From Debaryomyces hansenii CBS767 (lineage: Eukaryota > Ascomycota > Pichiomycetes > Serinales > Debaryomycetaceae): a DNA stretch of 64,000 nucleotides. Positions 20,869-31,475 of this stretch are shown piece by piece. The first letter of the stretch is position 1. The number at the start of each line of letters is the position of its first letter. Location of the stretch: positions 496,001 through 560,000 of the forward strand of contig NC_006046.2 of NCBI RefSeq assembly GCF_000006445.2, written 5' to 3'. The notes under the pieces are model-generated. The model saw only the letters and a program-made list of their open reading frames with translations. It was not told the origin of the DNA and ran no database searches. Both the position numbers and the translations under genes were made by a program.

Positions 20869-21083
20869 GATTTCTACTGTCTTAATTATTATTGCATTAT
20901 TCTAAATAATATCAGCATTTATAGATTATTAACATTGCATATTTTTCATCAAGATTTTTGTAGTAAAAGGTTTCTTGAAAAATCCAAACCCTGTACATAA
21001 ATATTTAAAAATGATCGACGAAATTTTATTTAATATGGAACAGTTGAGCTCCAATTTTAGGGAACAAGAATAAACCAATTACA

Positions 21084-21650
21084 ATGCCGTCGAAGTCAAA
21101 TATAGACTCCTTTATTGATTTCTCGTCGCAATTATTAGAAGCATATCCCTCTACCACGACACTTTCAATAACATATGCGAATGCGTTGAAGAAACAATCA
21201 AAGAATAAAGACAAAGATGGGTCTCAAATAGATACTTCTAGCGATAGTAACAACAAAAAGGCCACCAACTCTGTTACATTCAAATGCTATGAACCGAATT
21301 CTGGAAAGTGTATTAAATATAGTACTTACAAGATTAAAGAATTATCGAGGTTATTGACATTTATTGGTCCTAGAGGAGTGAGTGTTTCGAATACAAAGAA
21401 GAGACCAATTGAAGACGATCAAGATAAGAGCGATGCTAAGAAGACTAAAGTCGAGACCATAAATGAACACACCAATGGATTGGCAAGTATTATGAGTAAT
21501 GTTAAATTTGATAATGAAGAATCTTTATCTACCTCCATTTCAAAGGTTGATACTCCTCCAGCCGAGGAAAAAGAAGCCGTGCATGCTAATAATGAACCAG
21601 CTACAAACAGCAGTAAAAATAAGAAGAAGAAGAAGAAGGGAAAGAAATAG
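21084..21650 (+). CDS. SRP21: Signal recognition particle subunit Srp21
   Basis: A 188-residue protein matching fungal Srp21, the SRP9-like subunit of the particle that targets nascent secretory proteins to the ER. The N-terminal SRP9-21 fold is recognisable (NIDSFIDFSSQLLEAYPSTT, then a long Lys/Ser-rich insert, then TFKCYEPNSGKCIKYSTYK and ELSRLLTFIGPRGVSV). LSRLL..GPRGVS is the clearest match to S. cerevisiae. The C terminus is low complexity and ends in a Lys run, as in the yeast protein. Same strand as the Nramp gene, convergent with the next gene. Confidence 0.9.
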   Translation: MPSKSNIDSFIDFSSQLLEAYPSTTTLSITYANALKKQSKNKDKDGSQIDTSSDSNNKKATNSVTFKCYEPNSGKCIKYSTYKIKELSRLLTFIGPRGVSVSNTKKRPIEDDQDKSDAKKTKVETINEHTNGLASIMSNVKFDNEESLSTSISKVDTPPAEEKEAVHANNEPATNSSKNKKKKKKGKK

Positions 21651-22007
21651 GTATATAATTTAGATACCAGTACATCATAAATAAAAGGTTAATTATATTG
21701 AAACGTAGAACAAAAGAAGAACCATAAAACAAAAGAAGAGAATCAATAATAATAATACTATCAGATAATAATGGAAATAAACACAACTAGGAAGATACGT
21801 CACTGAGATTAAATGAGCTATACTAATTTATTCAACTGTTGAAGTGATGAATGGAATGGAAAAAAATACTAAATAATTAAGCAAGAAGTATAATGGACGT
21901 TGGGTACAAAAATGTAGGATATGAACACAATCACAACCGCAAGAGGGTTGAAAGCGGAAAGTATAAAATGAAGGAGTTGGGGGTCAAATTAAGATACGTC
22001 CACAAAA
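21651..22007. other. SRP21 / MDG1-like convergent spacer
   Basis: A 357-base 3'-to-3' spacer, AT-rich, presumably holding both 3' UTRs. Nothing else was recognised. Confidence 0.5.
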
Positions 22008-23104
22008 TTATGGTTTGAATAAACTCTTAAATCTTGAAATGAGGGTTTCTCTCTTAACAGGTGGCTTACTGTCAAAGTAATTTACGTTTGAATCAGTCTC
22101 AGAAGAAGCTGGCGATGGGAACGAGCCCGGAACCTTCAAAATTTCGACCATTTCATCCTTGTGACTCGTCAGCTTATCTTTAGCAGGACCATTCAGTTGA
22201 GACAAAGTTTGCTTTGCCCCAGTAGATACACGCGGTGAACTTGGATCCATATTTGACACCGAAGTATCAGCAGTAGAGGAAACCGGATCCTTATACTTCC
22301 TATCAACCGGGGCAGGGAGTATTTCCGAATTGAAGACCGAATTGGTGGGAGTGTTGAATTGATTTCCATTGGAGTGATCGTCGTCATCGTCGACGGCGTC
22401 ATCCATACCGGGCCTGGTCTCATTTTCAACATTACCACGGTCACGTTGAGGACTCTCATAAGCATCATCAATATGCTCGTATTTCGAATCGCTCGTAGAG
22501 TCGGTGGTGGAAATGGCTGCGAATGACGACGTGGCTGTCAAAGAATCTCCATTATCTTTATTGTGCTCGATCTCCCCCTTTTCTTTCACAATATCTTCAC
22601 CTCGCTCCCCAGACACCCCCCTATTCTTTCCAAGACTACCAGCTGCCCCAATTACACCTCCTGAACCCCCCTTGGTCTCGCCAGCATCCTGCTCGAATTT
22701 CTCGACCTCCACCAACTCATCAGCATCAATATAGTTGTTTTCAATCCCATTATCGTCAAGCTCCTTCTTGTAGCTTTCACTGGTAACCCATTCGGTCCCA
22801 TTCACAACAAACTTGAACACAAGTTTCTGTTTTTTGTCCACTCGGATTTGGTCCCTAAACGTACCAGATTCCTTAGCCAACGGTGCGTTGCCTTTGGCCC
22901 AATTGTCAAAATTTCCCGTAACCTGTACCGTCTTCACACTTGGTTCGTTACTGGTCCTATTTCACGTTAATATCCTGAATTTTCATCATTTTGTCAAAAA
23001 TTTCACTTTTTGATCTACCTTCCTCGCCAATACCACACCACGGATCACTTCCTTCCTAACATCTGCTATACATACCATTCGATTAAATAAGTATAATATG
23101 CCAT
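22008..23104 (-). CDS. MDG1: CBM48/AMPK-type glycogen-binding protein, Mdg1/Crp1-like (one intron)
   Basis: A 325-residue protein built from a 29-base first exon (23076-23104) and exon 2 (22008-22956). Splicing gives MAYYTYLIEW followed by TSNEPSVKTVQVTGNFDNW, which completes the first strands of the AMPK/CBM48 beta-sandwich; without exon 1 the domain lacks its start and no ATG is available. The domain covers about residues 3-95 (VFKFVVNGTEWVTSESYKK, ENNYIDADELVEVE). The rest is Ser/Asp/Gly-rich and disordered. S. cerevisiae Mdg1 and Crp1 share this N-terminal domain; Mdg1 is linked to pheromone signalling and Crp1 binds cruciform DNA. Which paralog this represents is unclear. Divergent from PMT1. 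Confidence 0.85.
22957..23075 (-). other. MDG1/CRP1-like intron
   Basis: A 119-base intron on the minus strand: donor GTATGT at 23075, a TATTAAC branch-like site shortly before the acceptor, and acceptor TAG ending at 22957. The branch site is one base off TACTAAC. The phase is correct and a Trp codon is rebuilt across the junction. Confidence 0.85.
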
Positions 23105-23582
23105 CTTCTAAAATCCTATCTATAACACCTTTCCAAATTCCTTGTATTATTGATATATTAAATAGACGGTTGATAAACTGAAAATCAATACAAACCTCCC
23201 TAATATAATGGCTGTAAAATTGTGATATCGTATTTGCTTGATAAAAAATCCGCCTGCGTAGTCCTTATGTATGGGTGCACTGATGTATGCCCAGTTTTGG
23301 AATGGGTTATTGTTGATCCCTGAGGGAAAAAAACAACCTTTGTTGTGGTCGTCAAATACTAGATCAAGGGTTCGAGTTTGCCACGCGAGAAATGCTTTCC
23401 CGAGGAAGGCCTAAAAGGTTGACCGAGAATGTCGGAAAAATGTCTCAGGCTGATGACATAATCCTCTGAAAAATTATCTCTGCCAAACGCGGTATAGAAC
23501 AGGGTGTAAGTAGTTGTTGATATAGGTTTAGTCGTATTTCAATTGTTTCAAAACGATAATCATAGACTAGCCGTATACGGAT
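23105..23582. other. MDG1-like / PMT1 divergent promoter
   Basis: A 478-base spacer. A GGTTCGAGTT string at about 23371 resembles a B box but no tRNA can be folded around it. No other signal was seen. Confidence 0.5.
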
Positions 23583-26087
23583 ATGAGTAAGAGAAGCAGT
23601 AGGCAAAACGCAGCTGCCAATGCTGCAGCTGCTGCTCGTAAAGGACAAGATAATACGGGCATTTTGACAATTGATCCTGTTATGGAGCCTCAATTTGAGA
23701 ACGGTCAGTACAGAGAGTATTTGGTGACCACAGCGCTGCCATTATTGAGTAAAAAGCGTAATGTGACGTCGAAGGAATATCTTTTGGTTGCTGGGTTGTT
23801 GGTATGTGCTTTTTACGTGAGATGTTCGAACTTGGCGTACCCTAACTCGGTAGTGTTTGACGAAGTACATTTCGGAGGGTTTGCACGGAAGTACATTTTG
23901 GGGCAATTTTTCATGGATGTGCACCCGCCATTGACCAAGATGCTTTTCGGGGCTGCAGGATTGTTCGGTGGGTTCAAGGGAGACTTTGATTTCAAGGCGA
24001 TTGGAAACGAATTCCCAGACACGACGCCATACGTGACGATGCGTTATTTCCCGGCATTGATGGGCGTGGGTACGATTTTGTTGTGCTACTTGACATTGAG
24101 AAACTCTGGCTGTAGACCTATTATTTGTCTTATTACCAGTGCCGCCTTAATGCTTGAGAACGCAAATGTGACTATTTCCAGATACATCTTGTTGGACTCT
24201 CCATTGTTGTTCTTTATCGCGTCAGCTATCTATGCGTTTAAGAAGTTTGAAGTGCAAGTTCCATTCTCGTTTGGTTGGTACAAATGCTTGGTTGGATGCG
24301 GTATTGCTTTAGGTTTAGCAGTCAGCTCCAAATGGGTCGGTTTATTCACTATTGCTTGGGTTGGTGTATGTTGTGTCTTCCAACTCTGGTTCATTATTGG
24401 TGATTTGTCTCTCAACTGCAAAAAAGTGGCAAAACATTTTGTTGTACGTGGTGGTTTGTTATTGGGAATTCCTATTTTCTTATACTTATTATTTTTTTCA
24501 GTTCATTTCAAGTTATTAGCTAACGAGGGTGATGGATCTGCATTCATGTCGAGTGCTTTTAGAGCTTCGTTGAAGGGTAATGCAATCCCTAGAGATATCA
24601 CTGCAAACGTTGGATTTGGTTCGGCTGTTACTATTCGTCACTTGGAAACCCAAGGGGGTTACTTGCATTCCCACAATCATTTCTATCCAGCCGGTTCAAA
24701 GCAACAACAAATTACGTTATACCCACATTTAGATTCTAACAATGATTGGATTATTGAACCTTATAATGAAACCATGCCTGACTCCTTTGTTCCTATTACT
24801 GACGGAATGAAAATCAGATTGAAGCATGCTAATACCGGTAGAAGATTACATTCACATGATGAAAAGGCCCCTGTCAGTGAAAGAGATTGGCAGAAGGAAA
24901 TTTCATGTTACGGATTTGATGGATTTGACGGTGACGCTAATGATGACTTTTTTATCGAAATTGTTGAGCATAAATCGGCACCAGGTGAAGCCCAATCTTC
25001 TGTCAGAGCTTTACAAACAGTTTTCCGTTTAAGACACGTTATGACTGGACACTATGTTTTCTCAAGTGCTGTTAAGTTACCAGATTGGGGCTTTGAACAA
25101 CAAGAGGTCACTGCTGCTTCACAAGGTTACAGACCATTAACTCACTGGTATATTGAAACTAACAGAAATACCCGTGTTAATAGTACCATAGAGGAAATCG
25201 TAAACTATCCTGTTCTCTCATTCTGGGATAAAGTCACAGAATTACATAAGAGAATGTGGAAGATCAATCAGGGTTTAACTGACCACCATAACTGGCAGTC
25301 TTCTCCACATGAATGGCCATTATTATTGAGAGGTATTAACTATTGGGTTAAGGATCACAGACAAGTTTACTTTTTGGGTAACGCCGTAGTCTGGTGGGCT
25401 TCTTCAGCAGCCATTGTCACATTTGCAATCCATGCATTGTTCTCTATAGTCAGATGGCAAACTGGTGCTCGTGTTGCTGGAAATAAGCATGTCTTCAACT
25501 TTAATTCTCAAGTATTCTTATACACAGTTGGTTGGGCATTGCATTATTTCCCATTTTTTATCATGGGCAGACAATTATTTTTACACCATTATATCCCTGC
25601 TATTTATTTTGCCATATTAGCTTTGGGCCACTTTTTTGATATTCTTGTTAGTTATCTCACTGCAAGATATAAGATGTTAAACAAAGTTTCTTATGGTGCA
25701 TTAGGATTATTCTTAACCTTTGCGTTATTATTCTATGTCCAATATTCTTCGCTTATTTACGGTACTCCTTGGACTCGTGAAAAATGTGAAGCTTCCAAGG
25801 CTATAGGAACTTGGGATTTTGATTGTAATGCTTTTTTGAATAACATCAACGAGTATTCAACATTACTTACTACAGCTACACAAACCCCGATCCCAGAGGA
25901 TCCAGCTGCTCCGAGCGATGCGCTTGAAGCAAAGGAAGCGAAGGAGACCCCTCAAGCTGCTCAAAAGAAAGTTGCAAAAGAAGAGGAACATCAATCTGAG
26001 GCTGAAAATGCTGAGGAACCAAAATCTGATGAAAAAGTTGAAGAACTTGTTCCACCATTAGCTGCTGATATTGAAGAGACAAAATAA
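23583..26087 (+). CDS. PMT1: Protein O-mannosyltransferase, Pmt1 subfamily
   Basis: An 834-residue ER membrane enzyme that transfers mannose from dolichyl-phosphate mannose to Ser/Thr of secretory proteins. The catalytic Asp-Glu pair is in NSVVFDEVHFGG (D93, E94), followed by FMDVHPPLTKM. Multiple TM segments flank a luminal MIR region (about residues 335-520: GGYLHSHNHFYPAGS, RRLHSHDEKAPVS, GFDGDANDDFF, RLRHVMTGHYVFS). The match over LHSH..YPAGS.QQQ.TLYPH and WGFEQQEVT is closest to Pmt1. The tail is Glu/Ala/Lys-rich and cytosolic. Pmt1 normally pairs with Pmt2. Confidence 0.93.
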   Translation: MSKRSSRQNAAANAAAAARKGQDNTGILTIDPVMEPQFENGQYREYLVTTALPLLSKKRNVTSKEYLLVAGLLVCAFYVRCSNLAYPNSVVFDEVHFGGFARKYILGQFFMDVHPPLTKMLFGAAGLFGGFKGDFDFKAIGNEFPDTTPYVTMRYFPALMGVGTILLCYLTLRNSGCRPIICLITSAALMLENANVTISRYILLDSPLLFFIASAIYAFKKFEVQVPFSFGWYKCLVGCGIALGLAVSSKWVGLFTIAWVGVCCVFQLWFIIGDLSLNCKKVAKHFVVRGGLLLGIPIFLYLLFFSVHFKLLANEGDGSAFMSSAFRASLKGNAIPRDITANVGFGSAVTIRHLETQGGYLHSHNHFYPAGSKQQQITLYPHLDSNNDWIIEPYNETMPDSFVPITDGMKIRLKHANTGRRLHSHDEKAPVSERDWQKEISCYGFDGFDGDANDDFFIEIVEHKSAPGEAQSSVRALQTVFRLRHVMTGHYVFSSAVKLPDWGFEQQEVTAASQGYRPLTHWYIETNRNTRVNSTIEEIVNYPVLSFWDKVTELHKRMWKINQGLTDHHNWQSSPHEWPLLLRGINYWVKDHRQVYFLGNAVVWWASSAAIVTFAIHALFSIVRWQTGARVAGNKHVFNFNSQVFLYTVGWALHYFPFFIMGRQLFLHHYIPAIYFAILALGHFFDILVSYLTARYKMLNKVSYGALGLFLTFALLFYVQYSSLIYGTPWTREKCEASKAIGTWDFDCNAFLNNINEYSTLLTTATQTPIPEDPAAPSDALEAKEAKETPQAAQKKVAKEEEHQSEAENAEEPKSDEKVEELVPPLAADIEETK

Positions 26088-26313
26088 TTATTATAGTTTA
26101 CATTTCGTAGATAGCTACCTATACATTTCGAATAATACATCTTTATTTCATAGTCGTATTAGACAGACATCTGGTCCGTAATTTTTAAATCACATGATTA
26201 AATTTACACCAGGAAAAATGGATATTATTCAGTAGATCGATATACCATCGAATACTTAAGGCTTTACAACTACTATTTAGCTTGACATTCATCTTCTTAC
26301 TTTGAATTCGAAT

Positions 26314-29300
26314 ATGTCAGAGGTGGAGAATAATTGTCGAGTTTGTCGAGGTGAAGGTACACCTTCCCAACCTTTACTACATCCGTGCAAGTGCCGTGGA
26401 TCTATCAAGTATATCCACCAGGATTGTTTGCTAGAATGGTTGAAACATTCTAATAAATCTACTAAGAAGTGTGATATTTGTAACACTCCATATAAATTCC
26501 GGACTATTTATGACCCACAAATGCCAGAACGGATTCCAATTAAATATATTTGGGGAAAATTTATTGAAGTTATTTCGTCGACTACCATCAAAAGTTTGTC
26601 AATTTTCCTCTACATCACTTGTCTTATAATCCAAGTTCCATTATTTTGGAAGTTTATGGGACGTATTGCGACTTGGGCAATTGATGGAACTTTACCAACA
26701 GCGAATCCGACTTTTATAGACGCTTTAATATTTGGTGAGTTAGATTTTCTGAATTATGATATACCAACGAGTACGGCAAAGATCTTATTGTTTAAAATAA
26801 GAAAATTTGTCGATTATACCTACTTCAGTGGAATTCGTTATATACTAATGTATGTAATCATTCATTTGGCATTATTTGTTGAGCATGAATGGGTCGTGAG
26901 AGACGAGGGTTATACCAAACTTTTGCTTCGAAAAATTGGTAAGGAACCCAGAGCTAAATTGGTCGATATGTTGCAACAGGCTTTATCAGGATTAAGAAAC
27001 GATGGTGAGGCAGGTAATGCTGATGCAACTGCGAATGTACAGAGATTGGAAACGATCGCAAGAGCAATAAATGATTTACAAGAGCAACCTAATAATGGCC
27101 AACATGAAGAATTATTAAGAAGAGCAATTGAACAAGATGACAGACAAAATAACGAAGACGAAAATGTTGAAAATGTGAATCTCAACATATTTAATCATGA
27201 GAATGAAACTCAGAATGAAGATGAAAATCAGAATGAGAATGATGATGAAGCCAGACAGGATGTAAGAGATCCAACCGATGATGACATGGAACTGAATGAC
27301 GAAAGAAGAACTATTTATTTACGTCCTGAAGGCGAACAACAACAGGCCCAGCAAAATCAAGTAGAAGGACTTTTTCATGAAGAGCGCGATGAAGAACAAA
27401 GAGGAATAAGGAATGATAACGTAGCTGACATTTTTGACCAAGCTAATGAAAGAATTGATCAAAATGACTTGTTTGAGCAAAATCCATTTGACGAAGTTAA
27501 TGATATGAATATGGATGAAGCCGAAGATGATTTGAATGGCGGAGGGGGCGATATTTTGCAACTTTTAGGTATGAGCTTGAATTTGAGTAGTCCAATTTTT
27601 CTTATGATTATGTGTGATGTTATTATTTGCATATACCTATTCGTGACATATTTATTTCCACATATGTTAGGTAGTTTATTTGTAACAACTACAGGAATAA
27701 CGTTAGGTTTATTGAATTCCTTTGTGTTGAAACGGTTTTACCCATCATCTTTGATACAAAAATTTACTTCCATCATATTTACTGAGAATGACAAAATTGC
27801 AAAAACGGGCAATGATTTTCTTGATTTTACTTTGTTCACGGTCTTTGAAGTTATAGTCAAACCAGTATCGTCTACATTTCATCGGTTAATAATTGATCAT
27901 GATCTATCACAACCTACATTAATAGAAAGGATTATTTTGTTGACAATTGGTTACAGCATTATTGCTTTTGTTGTTTATAAATTTATGAACAGTTTAATTT
28001 CAGGAACTAAGCCAGTAATGGGTACGCCAAGGAAGCTTTATAAAATTTTATTTGAGGTAGCATCGACTACAAAAGTGTTCATTATATTTGCTATTGAAAT
28101 ATTCTTTTTCCCAGTATATTGTGGTTGGCTATTAGATTTCTGTATTGCCCCAATCTTATTGTCTCACTTTTCCAGTATTAGTGATGATGGATCCGTTACT
28201 TTTACTATTTTATTATCGTCTGAATTGGAAATTCTCCAAATTCATTATATCCGCGTTGTTTTGTATTGGTTACTGGGAACCCTTTATATGCTTTTCTTTG
28301 CATTATTTATTGGAATGATTAGGGGCCAAGTTTTGCGTCCGGGTGTTTTGTTCTTTATAAGATCGCCAGATGACCCGAATGCTAGATTGATTCACGACGC
28401 ATTAATGAAACCATTAATGTTGCAATTGTCACGCATATATTTAAGTGCTAAGGTTTATACTGGATTTATCTTAATAGGAATAGGGGGCGTTACATGGGGC
28501 TTAAGATATTTGGTAACTCCACCAAAGGAAGTTTCTCACAACGTTATGTTACCATTGCAAATACCTTCTGTTATGTCAGTTGCTATTACATGTATTGCTG
28601 TGGGTGATATCATTCTAAATAAGTCTTTGATCACGACTTATTGTCAGTCATATTGGACAAGGATCTTTGAAATATCGGCTCACAAATTGCGTTTATCACA
28701 TTTTATTTTGGGAAAACCAATAGCCCAAGAACGTGGGTATATTGTTTACAGGAATACCTTCCATAAATTACTAGGCTTTTCACAACCAGACTACTCAAAC
28801 CCAGTTACATATAGAGATGCTTTACGCATATTTAAGACAGATAGCCTGGTGAATGCTTGTTTTGTTCCCGATGGTAATTATGTAAGAGCACCAGATAATG
28901 ATACTGTTACAAGGAAGTTCATAAAAAAATTATTTGTATCTGTCACTAAGGACGACAAGCTATTATCTACCAATGAAACCGAAGATTCTAATAAAAATGG
29001 ATACGAGTCTGATTCAGATGACGATGAGATTAACACCGATGATGCATACACAATTGTGTATAGACCTCCAAATTTTAAGATGAGATGTCTTGGATTGATT
29101 TGCATGTTGTGGTTGTTCTCTGTTGTATTGATATTAGGGATTGTGTTTGTAGGCTTGATAATCGGAAGGCCAATTATCAAAGCATTTACCATGTTGTTAG
29201 ACCTTACAATTACATCTGAACAATCTTTGGATATCTACAATACGATTTTCACTCTAACTGAATTTGACTGGAGATTGGCCGATATATCGTCTATTTTTAT

Positions 29301-30036
29301 TGGGATCAAATTCGAGCTAGCAATATTGAAATTCATTGATGACAGAATTAAACTGCCAGCTGATACTGGAGTCAACAATGAAGTAAATGTTGAAGGAAAC
29401 GGTGAAGAAAGAAATAACGAACAAGGGGTAATGGCATTTGGTAGAAATTTTGTTCCTAGGTTTGGACAAGTAATAATTGCGTCATTCCTAGTTTATTCAT
29501 TGTCATCAGTTTTATGGATTTTATGGGTTTTATCAGTTCACAAATTTTGTATTGATTTACCATTAAGAATGTATACTGACAACATATATTATAGTGATGA
29601 TAATCCGGGACATGTGTTAATGGAATTTTTATTCACCAAAACTGCAATGATGTTGCATTTTATTGTTGGATTTTGGACAATTGTTCCATTCTGCTTATAT
29701 TTCACAGTAGATTTGAGGAATGGCATGTTAAATGGGTTGGGAATCAGAGACTCTATTTGGAATTCTGGTTTAAGCACAATTTTAATCAACTTCGGAATTG
29801 TCCATGTGCCAGCCATATCATACACCCTATTTAAACATCGTCAAGAATCGTTTGATTCAATAATACTAGAAGGAAATGATGCATACATCTGGTGCGTTGC
29901 TTTGATATGCTTCATAGCTATTAAATTAATTACTGGGGGAAGCAAGTTACTTATCAAGATCAACGAACAAGTGAAAAACGAAAGATACGTCAAGGGAAGA
30001 GCTATAGAAAATATTGATATACCAGATGAAGAGTGA
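26314..30036 (+). CDS. SSM4: ERAD E3 ubiquitin ligase Doa10
   Basis: A 1240-residue multi-pass membrane protein with an N-terminal RING-CH finger: ligands C8, C11, C25, C27, H35, C38, C53 and C56, with the family spacing. In yeast, Doa10 ubiquitinates misfolded ER and nuclear-envelope substrates with Ubc6 and Ubc7. TM segments begin near IPIKYIWGKF and recur to the C terminus. A large acidic, Asn/Gln-rich cytosolic loop lies at about residues 220-415, and the conserved TD region follows. The open frame extends to a TTG at 26302; the first ATG is 26314. Convergent with TAF13, 77 bp away. Confidence 0.94.
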   Translation: MSEVENNCRVCRGEGTPSQPLLHPCKCRGSIKYIHQDCLLEWLKHSNKSTKKCDICNTPYKFRTIYDPQMPERIPIKYIWGKFIEVISSTTIKSLSIFLYITCLIIQVPLFWKFMGRIATWAIDGTLPTANPTFIDALIFGELDFLNYDIPTSTAKILLFKIRKFVDYTYFSGIRYILMYVIIHLALFVEHEWVVRDEGYTKLLLRKIGKEPRAKLVDMLQQALSGLRNDGEAGNADATANVQRLETIARAINDLQEQPNNGQHEELLRRAIEQDDRQNNEDENVENVNLNIFNHENETQNEDENQNENDDEARQDVRDPTDDDMELNDERRTIYLRPEGEQQQAQQNQVEGLFHEERDEEQRGIRNDNVADIFDQANERIDQNDLFEQNPFDEVNDMNMDEAEDDLNGGGGDILQLLGMSLNLSSPIFLMIMCDVIICIYLFVTYLFPHMLGSLFVTTTGITLGLLNSFVLKRFYPSSLIQKFTSIIFTENDKIAKTGNDFLDFTLFTVFEVIVKPVSSTFHRLIIDHDLSQPTLIERIILLTIGYSIIAFVVYKFMNSLISGTKPVMGTPRKLYKILFEVASTTKVFIIFAIEIFFFPVYCGWLLDFCIAPILLSHFSSISDDGSVTFTILLSSELEILQIHYIRVVLYWLLGTLYMLFFALFIGMIRGQVLRPGVLFFIRSPDDPNARLIHDALMKPLMLQLSRIYLSAKVYTGFILIGIGGVTWGLRYLVTPPKEVSHNVMLPLQIPSVMSVAITCIAVGDIILNKSLITTYCQSYWTRIFEISAHKLRLSHFILGKPIAQERGYIVYRNTFHKLLGFSQPDYSNPVTYRDALRIFKTDSLVNACFVPDGNYVRAPDNDTVTRKFIKKLFVSVTKDDKLLSTNETEDSNKNGYESDSDDDEINTDDAYTIVYRPPNFKMRCLGLICMLWLFSVVLILGIVFVGLIIGRPIIKAFTMLLDLTITSEQSLDIYNTIFTLTEFDWRLADISSIFIGIKFELAILKFIDDRIKLPADTGVNNEVNVEGNGEERNNEQGVMAFGRNFVPRFGQVIIASFLVYSLSSVLWILWVLSVHKFCIDLPLRMYTDNIYYSDDNPGHVLMEFLFTKTAMMLHFIVGFWTIVPFCLYFTVDLRNGMLNGLGIRDSIWNSGLSTILINFGIVHVPAISYTLFKHRQESFDSIILEGNDAYIWCVALICFIAIKLITGGSKLLIKINEQVKNERYVKGRAIENIDIPDEE

Positions 30037-30113
30037 ATTTACTTATATTTTGTAAATATGCAGAACGATTAAATAAATATTTAAGGAGATAGCTTACAGC
30101 TGTAGCGGGAATA

Positions 30114-30611
30114 TTAGTTCTCATCAGACCCTTCATCTTGCTGCCTTAGTGTTACGTTTCCCGTAACCTTTCTCTTCTTCTTCTTAGGAATAGATTGCTC
30201 GTCTTTATGTTTATTATTATCGTCATCATTATCGTCATTATCTTTCTCAGTAGCACTTAAGTTGGATACTACGTTCTTATCATCAAATATCTTCTTCGCT
30301 TTTTCAATTTTTTGACTTTGATTTATAATATATTCCAACCTTGATAACTTATATGGGTCATTTCTTAAAGCAAACGGAAAATCATCAATCTTAACTCTAG
30401 ATCTTCCTTGGTTTCTAGCAAATTGTAAAGTCGTATGACATAACTCGCTGAGATATGTCACTAATGTCTCTTCCAAGGCATTCACTGTTTGGTCAGAGGT
30501 GTAAGGTCCATCCCCCAACGAGTATAATAATTGCTCAATATCTCTAGTGAAAAGACGTTGCTTCCTTCTCCTCTTTGTATTAGTTATAGGTGGCTGTGTA
30601 TTGAACGACAT
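30114..30611 (-). CDS. TAF13: TFIID subunit 13, histone-fold protein
   Basis: A 165-residue protein matching Taf13, which pairs with Taf11 through histone folds in TFIID. The fold spans about residues 15-110: RLFTRDIEQLLYSLGDGP, LEETLVTYLSELCHTTLQFA, and the signature-like RSRVKIDDFPFALRNDPYKL. The C-terminal third is Asp/Asn-rich, then Lys-rich (PKKKKRK, a likely nuclear signal). An in-frame ATG at 30632 would add seven residues (MWCFFAR); I chose 30611 because family members start just before the basic segment, but both are possible. Confidence 0.9.
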   Translation of the reverse strand: MSFNTQPPITNTKRRRKQRLFTRDIEQLLYSLGDGPYTSDQTVNALEETLVTYLSELCHTTLQFARNQGRSRVKIDDFPFALRNDPYKLSRLEYIINQSQKIEKAKKIFDDKNVVSNLSATEKDNDDNDDDNNKHKDEQSIPKKKKRKVTGNVTLRQQDEGSDEN

Positions 30612-30836
30612 TCTTGCAAAGAAGCACCACATCTAACAGGTTTAGACTACTCGTAAAGAAGAAATACCCTCTAGCCATATTGGTAAATACACTACCAAAA
30701 ATACATCAATATACTATATGTTGCATTCCAGATTATATACATACTAGAGCTAGTTATACAGAAAAAATGCAAATGCTACCATTCTATGGATCTGAGACAC
30801 ACCGGAGATACCAGCCCATAAAAAGATTCTACTTAA

Positions 30837-31475
30837 TTACTTTACTAGCTCATGGTATATGATACCTTCGACTTCGGTGGTACTACATTCCGGTAGTTTA
30901 TTGAAGGTTTCCGGCCCGGACAAAATTTCAGAGATGCAGTCCTTCAATTGACTCAGCTTCATATCTTCTATCGTCATTTTCCTACAGCATCCCAACTTCA
31001 CCAATTCATCGGCCACTTCCTCCTGATGCTTGTTCATCAACTTATCATTGGTGACCACGATAAGAGGCTTTTCCAATCGTAATGTATCTATAATTGAGCC
31101 AGTGCCTGCATGGGAAATGACCACGTCGGATTCGGATATGAACAGGCCAATATCGTTCGAAAATGGGAAAACCACCATCTCAAACCCACGATACTTATTC
31201 GAGCGATAAGTAACCACATTGCTATCGTTTTGGGACCCCAGCACCACCTCCAATTGAAGCAGCTGCTTCAATTCCTTATCTTCTACGCATTGCCTATAAA
31301 ATTCTTCACTGACATGTTTCTGCGTGCCGGTTTCGATTTCATTGCCGTACTGGACTATCATTCTGGTAATCCCATTTCCAATGATAGTCTCCACTATAAA
31401 ATCATAGCTTGTAATCACCTCAATTAATTCCCTGAAAGTCACGGTGGCACCGCTTGTAAACAATACGCTTGTCAT
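30837..31475 (-). CDS. ALG13: UDP-GlcNAc transferase catalytic subunit Alg13
   Basis: A 212-residue protein matching Alg13, the soluble catalytic half of the enzyme that adds the second GlcNAc to dolichol-PP-GlcNAc in N-glycan assembly; Alg14 tethers it to the ER. The GT28-type start VLFTSGATVTFRELIEVI and the donor-binding block SDVVISHAGTGSIIDTLRLE are present, followed by KPLIVVTNDKLMNKHQEEVA. The first strand has TSGATV where many homologs have TxGTT. The ATG at 31475 is used; an in-frame TTG lies six bases further out. Tandem with TAF13. Confidence 0.92.
   Translation of the reverse strand: MTSVLFTSGATVTFRELIEVITSYDFIVETIIGNGITRMIVQYGNEIETGTQKHVSEEFYRQCVEDKELKQLLQLEVVLGSQNDSNVVTYRSNKYRGFEMVVFPFSNDIGLFISESDVVISHAGTGSIIDTLRLEKPLIVVTNDKLMNKHQEEVADELVKLGCCRKMTIEDMKLSQLKDCISEILSGPETFNKLPECSTTEVEGIIYHELVK

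Noticed and set aside
23360..23390. B-box-like GGTTCGAGTT suggesting a tRNA
   Set aside because: No A box, anticodon arm or acceptor pairing could be found on either side.
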